Shown: positions 33,253-36,668 of the stretch, one piece after another
Layout: every line of letters starts with the position of its first letter
How positions within the stretch are numbered: position 1 is the first letter of the stretch
The notes under the pieces: model-generated
The model's input: only the letters and a program-made list of their open reading frames with translations
Database searches by the model: none
Told to the model about the DNA's origin: nothing
DNA from: Bacteroidales bacterium
GTDB lineage: Bacteria > Bacteroidota > Bacteroidia > Bacteroidales > F082
Reading direction: 5' to 3'
Assembly (NCBI GenBank): GCA_016285355.1
Contig: JAEEQP010000039.1
Coordinates: 1-36,668 of the forward strand
Length of the DNA stretch: 36,668 nt
Program-made: the position numbers and the translations under genes

Positions 33253-34626
33253 GTGCTGATACTGTTTACCATAGGTGTCTTGCTCTATACCCTTGGCGTG
33301 CGGGTGGCGGCATGGCTCGGCGATGCCAAGGCCAAACAATGGGTTGAAGGGCGCAAAAAGCAAGGGCCCTTGATCTTGTCGTTAAGGAGAGTGTTTCGAA
33401 AAGCTCAACGTCCTGAAAAAGCTAAGGTCCCTGAGCCTGTCGAAGGGCCGACTGCCCAAGTTGAATCAGATAGGACGGTCCTTCGACAAGCTCAGGAACC
33501 TGATTTTGAATGGATTTGGTTCCACGCTGCCTCACTCGGTGAGTTTGAGCAGGGTAGGCCAGTGATTGAGGCCATCAAGCAACGTCATCCCCAGTTCAAG
33601 GTTTCGTTGACGTTTTTCTCGCCTTCGGGCTATGAGATTCGGAAGAACTATCCATTGGCCGACGAAGTCATGTATCTTCCCATCGACACGCCTCGCAACG
33701 CAGCCGAATGGGTGCAACGCCATCATTTTGTGGCGGCTTTTTTCATTAAGTACGAATTCTGGTTCAATTATATGCGGGCGTTGGATAAGGCCGGCATTCC
33801 CTTGTTCTACATCTCCCTTATCTTGAAACCCGATTCGTATTTCTTCCGTAGCTATGGCTCGTGGTTCCGCAAGCAGTTGAAAACGGTGCGCCATTTCTTT
33901 GTGCAGGACGAAACCACGGCTGAGCTGCTGAAACAGTACGGCATGGAAAACGTCACGGTGTGCGGTGACACGCGCTTCGACCGTGTGGCGACCATTGCAA
34001 GGCAGGCCAAGTCTTTCCCCGAAATCGAACACTTCATCGGGGGACGGAAGTGTATTATCGCAGGCAGCACATGGCCACCCGACGAAAAGCTCTTACTCAG
34101 CTTCTATCCCCAATTGCCCGACGATTATTGCCTTATCATCGCCCCGCATGACATTTCCGAGACGCACGTGTCACAAATCAAAGCGATGTTCCCCGAAGCG
34201 CAATGCTATACGGAATTGGATAAGAATCAATCGCTAAGGTCGTTGAGCCTGTCGAAACGCCAACCATCGAGGATAATGGTCATTAATACTATAGGCATCC
34301 TTTCCCAACTCTATCAATATGCGAGGTTTGTCTATATCGGTGGCGGCTTCGGCGTGAATATCCATAACATTCAGGAACCGGTCACGTTTGGCTGTCCTGT
34401 CGTGTTTGGACCCAAGTACGAGAGTTTCAAGGAGGCGGTGGATTTGGTGGCCTTGCAGGGTGCGTTTTCTGTGAAGGATGCAGCGGAATTGGAGGCCATT
34501 TTTACTCGTCTGCTCACGGATGAACAGTTTTATGAATCGGCCTCAGCGACATGCCTGAACTACCTGAAAAGTCAGTTGGGCGCGACGGAAATTATCGTAA
34601 AAGGCTTCGAAAAAGCACTTTTTTAG
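33253..34626 (+). CDS. waaA: 3-deoxy-D-manno-octulosonic acid (Kdo) transferase with repeat-derived insertions
   Basis: This enzyme adds Kdo from CMP-Kdo to lipid A precursor at the inner membrane. The start must be the GTG at 33253, because the upstream stop TAA is in frame three bases before. N-terminal anchor: ILFTIGVLLYTLGVRVAAWL. Family motifs: WFHAASLGEFEQGRPVIE (about residues 92-109), LTFFSPSGYE (about 118-127), FFIKYEFWFNYM (about 162-173), ISLILKPDSYFF (about 186-197), AGSTWPPDEKLLL (about 270-282), and YIGGGFGVNIHNIQEP (about 357-372). Two inserts absent from ordinary WaaA are coded by dispersed repeats: about residues 47-86 (VPEPVEGP, LRQAQEP) and about 328-337 (RSLSLSKRQP). Frame is kept, so the protein is presumably active. 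Confidence 0.94.
   Translation: MLILFTIGVLLYTLGVRVAAWLGDAKAKQWVEGRKKQGPLILSLRRVFRKAQRPEKAKVPEPVEGPTAQVESDRTVLRQAQEPDFEWIWFHAASLGEFEQGRPVIEAIKQRHPQFKVSLTFFSPSGYEIRKNYPLADEVMYLPIDTPRNAAEWVQRHHFVAAFFIKYEFWFNYMRALDKAGIPLFYISLILKPDSYFFRSYGSWFRKQLKTVRHFFVQDETTAELLKQYGMENVTVCGDTRFDRVATIARQAKSFPEIEHFIGGRKCIIAGSTWPPDEKLLLSFYPQLPDDYCLIIAPHDISETHVSQIKAMFPEAQCYTELDKNQSLRSLSLSKRQPSRIMVINTIGILSQLYQYARFVYIGGGFGVNIHNIQEPVTFGCPVVFGPKYESFKEAVDLVALQGAFSVKDAAELEAIFTRLLTDEQFYESASATCLNYLKSQLGATEIIVKGFEKALF
33425..33502. repeat. Pair of dispersed repeats inside waaA
   Basis: GGTCCCTGAGCCTGTCGAAG (33426-33445) and, inverted, CCTTCGACAAGCTCAGGAACC (33480-33500) face each other 30 bases apart. A further degenerate copy (TTTCGAAAAGCTCAACG) is at 33395-33411, and another (GTTGAGCCTGTCGAAACGCC) at 34242-34261. 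All are translated in frame. Confidence 0.8.
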
Positions 34627-34644
34627 TAAAAAAACACGATTTTT

Positions 34645-34675
34645 TTTGGTTTGTTGAAATTAATGACTACTTTTG
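34645..34675 (+). promoter_or_regulatory. Promoter of the pdxA-like gene
   Basis: TTTG (34645-34648), 19 bases, then TACTTTTG (34668-34675): a textbook Bacteroidetes promoter. It decides for the ATG at 34721 and against the longer frame from 34673. Confidence 0.7.
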
Positions 34676-34720
34676 AAGTCTGATTTCCCGTTGAAATTCA
34701 GCTATGTAAAACTTTTGATT

Positions 34721-35710
34721 ATGCAAGACACCTCTACTATCTATCAGCCTATTCGTCTCGGATTAACTCATGGAGACCTCAATGGTATCGGTTATGAAAT
34801 CATTTTGAAGGCCTTCGCCGATGTAAGAATGCTCGAAACGATTACGCCTGTCTTGTATGGACAATCAAAAGCGTATTCTTACTACAAGAAGAATTTCGGC
34901 ATGGAGTCAGCCAATTATTCCTTGATTCGCGATGTGCGTCAGGCCTTCGCGAAGAAGTTAAACATCATCAATATCGTCGAGAACGAGTTGAAGATTGAGC
35001 CGGGTCATGCCACTGAGGTTTCGATGGGCATGTCGGTGCTGTCGATGAAAAAGGCGGTTGAGGATTTGCAGAACAAGAACATCGAGGCTTTGGTGATGGC
35101 TCCCGACAGTCGTGTGGTGGCGAAGAGCAACCGCGATTTCCTCTTGTCTTTTTATAAGGAGGCTGACCCTTTGCGCATTTTGGTAAGCGACACGATGCGC
35201 GTAGGCTTGGCTACCGACGATATGCCGATAGGTGAGGCCTTGGCCCAAATCGACATCCGTTTCCTTGTTGGCAAACTGACCACCTTGTCGCAGGCCTTGA
35301 AGACGGACTTTGGCCTCAACGCGCCGAAGATTGCCGTGATGGGCATCAATCCGCATTCAGGCTCCACACCCATTGGTGACGACGAAAAAGTGGTCAAGGC
35401 GATTGGCGACGCGCAAAAGAAAGGACTTTTGGCTTTTGGACCGTTCTCGGCTACACAGTTGTTTGTCACAGGTTTGTGGAAGAAATACGATGCCGTTTTG
35501 GCCATGCATTACGAACAGGGTGTGCTTCCTTATCGGATGATGTCCTACGATGGCTGGACAAGCTATTGGGCGGGGCTGCCTGTGGTTTGCACTGAGCCAT
35601 TGCATGGGCCCGCATTCGAAATCGCCAATACGAATCAAGCCGTGCCCGATTCCTATAGAAAGGCCGTTTTCCTGGCTATGGATGTGGCAAACCACCGCAA
35701 TGAGCAATGA
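34721..35710 (+). CDS. pdxA: Divergent PdxA-family protein (4-hydroxythreonine-4-phosphate dehydrogenase-like)
   Basis: 329 residues, homologous along the full length to PdxA, the vitamin B6 enzyme that oxidises 4-phosphohydroxythreonine. Recognised: LGLTHGDLNGIGYEIILKAF (about residues 10-29), MGINPHSGSTPIGDDEK (about 207-223), FGPFSATQLFV, and PLHGPAFEIAN near the end. However, the three histidines that bind metal in E. coli PdxA (166, 211, 266) are not all kept: the first is Asp167 in ATDDMPIG, the second is kept (His212), and the third is Tyr264 in MHYEQG (usual MYHDQG). The PGHTE substrate segment is also missing. It may be a non-catalytic or re-purposed homologue; the gene symbol is given for family only. 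Confidence 0.75.
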   Translation: MQDTSTIYQPIRLGLTHGDLNGIGYEIILKAFADVRMLETITPVLYGQSKAYSYYKKNFGMESANYSLIRDVRQAFAKKLNIINIVENELKIEPGHATEVSMGMSVLSMKKAVEDLQNKNIEALVMAPDSRVVAKSNRDFLLSFYKEADPLRILVSDTMRVGLATDDMPIGEALAQIDIRFLVGKLTTLSQALKTDFGLNAPKIAVMGINPHSGSTPIGDDEKVVKAIGDAQKKGLLAFGPFSATQLFVTGLWKKYDAVLAMHYEQGVLPYRMMSYDGWTSYWAGLPVVCTEPLHGPAFEIANTNQAVPDSYRKAVFLAMDVANHRNEQ

Positions 35711-35739
35711 AAAAAGGAGACCGAAAGGCCTCCTTTTTT
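35710..35739. terminator. Bidirectional terminator between convergent genes
   Basis: AAAAAAGGAG (35710-35719) pairs with CTCCTTTTTT (35730-35739) around a loop with CCGAAAGG. The A-run and T-run make it work in both directions, ending both pdxA and the T9SS gene at 35761. Confidence 0.85.
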
Positions 35740-35760
35740 CATATCAAATGTCAAACTGAT

Positions 35761-36668
35761 TTATTTCACAATGAACTTCTGAGTGTCAGAACCAGCGCTG
35801 ATGAAGTAGATACCAGCGTTCAGGTTGCTGATGTTGATGCTGTTGGCACCAGCGTGACCTTCAACGTTCATCACGTTCTGACCCATGATGTTGTAAATCA
35901 CGATGTCAGCGTTCTGGCTGAGGGTGACATTGAGTTGCTCAACGGCGGGGTTAGGATAGACGCTCATGTGGGTGTTGTGGCTCACTTCCTCCACACCGAC
36001 ACCAGCATCTGGGAAGAGGTCGTTCAGTTCGAAGGTCAGGCCTTGGTAGTAGTTATCGTCACCTTGCAGGTCATCGTTTTGGACGAAGGTACCTCTGCCA
36101 TAGTCCATCTGAACAGCAACAACGAGGGTTGTTCCGATCACAGCAGCTTGAGGCCAAACGCTTTCAGAATATTCGTATACGAAGTTACCGGCCAGCAGCG
36201 GTCTTTGGTGATGCCAGGTGAGACCACCATCGCCAGAGTAGGCAGCAAAGAGCTTGTAAAGGTAAGCACTCTCATTACTTGCATCGCTGTTTTCGTCGCA
36301 AGCACTCCAAACGGTAACCAAGTCACTGCCGCTGTCGCCGACTTTGCAGAGAATTGGGAAAGCACACACACCGCTGTTGTATGGGCCGTGCATATCGGAA
36401 TTCAAGCTAATGTTCCACTCGGTAGCTTGATAGGGGTCTTCCCAATATCCATCATCGGTCAAGGCCGGAAGGTAGCCGAAGTATTCATTCCACATGGTGT
36501 GAGAAGCATCGCTCCAGAACCAAGCAGAAGCGTAGATGTCCTGATCAAGATAGGCACTGTCCATGATGAAGGGCTGGCCTGGAGTAGGAGGCATCGGGTT
36601 GTTGGGGTCGACACCATATTGTGGCAGGCTCTCGCCATGGTAAGGCATGTATTCGCTCCAGAAAGCAA
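35761..36668 (-). CDS. T9SS protein with Asp-box (BNR) propeller unit (partial, N-terminus beyond window)
   Basis: The frame is open through the right edge; the residues just before the internal Met at 36648 (AFWSEY) read on without a stop, so that Met is not the start. About 302 residues are seen. AYSGDGGLTWHHQ is a clear Asp-box (S-x-D-x-G-x-x-W), the turn motif of sialidase-like propellers. The C-terminal ~70 residues are a T9SS sorting domain (VYPNPAVEQLNVTL, VIYNIMGQNV, NAGIYFISA, QKFIVK). Codons are strongly biased to GGT, GCT, AAC, ATC, CTG and CAG, unlike other surface genes in the window, which points to high expression. Enzyme activity cannot be judged from this part. Confidence 0.85.
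   Translation of the reverse strand, partial: AFWSEYMPYHGESLPQYGVDPNNPMPPTPGQPFIMDSAYLDQDIYASAWFWSDASHTMWNEYFGYLPALTDDGYWEDPYQATEWNISLNSDMHGPYNSGVCAFPILCKVGDSGSDLVTVWSACDENSDASNESAYLYKLFAAYSGDGGLTWHHQRPLLAGNFVYEYSESVWPQAAVIGTTLVVAVQMDYGRGTFVQNDDLQGDDNYYQGLTFELNDLFPDAGVGVEEVSHNTHMSVYPNPAVEQLNVTLSQNADIVIYNIMGQNVMNVEGHAGANSINISNLNAGIYFISAGSDTQKFIVK

Noticed and set aside
33391..33510. Possible frameshift or misassembly in waaA
   Set aside because: The frame stays open and resumes at the expected WFHAASLGE motif; the extra residues are explained by in-frame dispersed repeats.
1..36668. tRNA, rRNA, integrase or transposase genes
   Set aside because: None was recognised on either strand; the repeats have no encoded mobilising enzyme in this window.

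Overview
The window comes from a member of the Bacteroidetes, most likely an uncultured member of the order Bacteroidales. Four observations support this. At least six proteins end in the ~70-residue type A C-terminal sorting domain (PNP motif near its start, Gly-Val/Ile-Tyr near its end) used by the type IX secretion system (T9SS). Most genes lack Shine-Dalgarno sequences and are instead preceded by the Bacteroidetes promoter TTG-N19-TAnnTTTG. There is a carboxypeptidase-regulatory/TonB-type outer membrane receptor. The gene pair hpt-adk lies in an order common in this phylum. The genus cannot be told from the sequence.

Layout. 1-7157 (minus strand): five secreted or outer-membrane proteins in a row (partial TonB-type barrel, GLUG/T9SS protein, propeller-like T9SS protein, two tandem HExxH metallopeptidases). 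All five begin with nearly the same ~24-codon signal peptide. Three of the four junctions hold copies of one intergenic repeat. 7329-11548 (minus): a TPR/transmembrane/HTH regulator, a TIKI/ChaN-like secreted protein, and an ECF sigma factor with a four-helix membrane partner. 11637-13254 (minus): an AbiEi/AbiEii toxin-antitoxin pair with a near-perfect palindromic operator. 13321-17693: a propeller lipoprotein-like surface protein, a left-handed beta-helix acyltransferase, then adk, hpt and purE, with two copies of a structured ~137-bp repeat. 17694-22955: repeats, gene debris and three large exported proteins. 23133-25060: an O-methyltransferase and an M16 peptidase. 25220-33249 (plus): two paralogous T9SS subtilisins and an outer-membrane barrel. 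33253-35710 (plus): waaA and a divergent pdxA. 35761-36668 (minus): a T9SS Asp-box protein cut by the window edge.

How the genes relate. Most of the window is cell-surface biology: proteins exported through Sec, then anchored or released by T9SS, with proteases (two subtilases, two gluzincin-like peptidases, one M16) as the main recognisable activities. Housekeeping genes (adk, hpt, purE, waaA) sit between them. The most unusual features are the cassette-like surface-protein array at 1-7157, the D1/D2 repeat element, repeat insertions inside two enzymes (waaA, acyltransferase), and a PdxA homologue that has lost two of its three metal-binding histidines.
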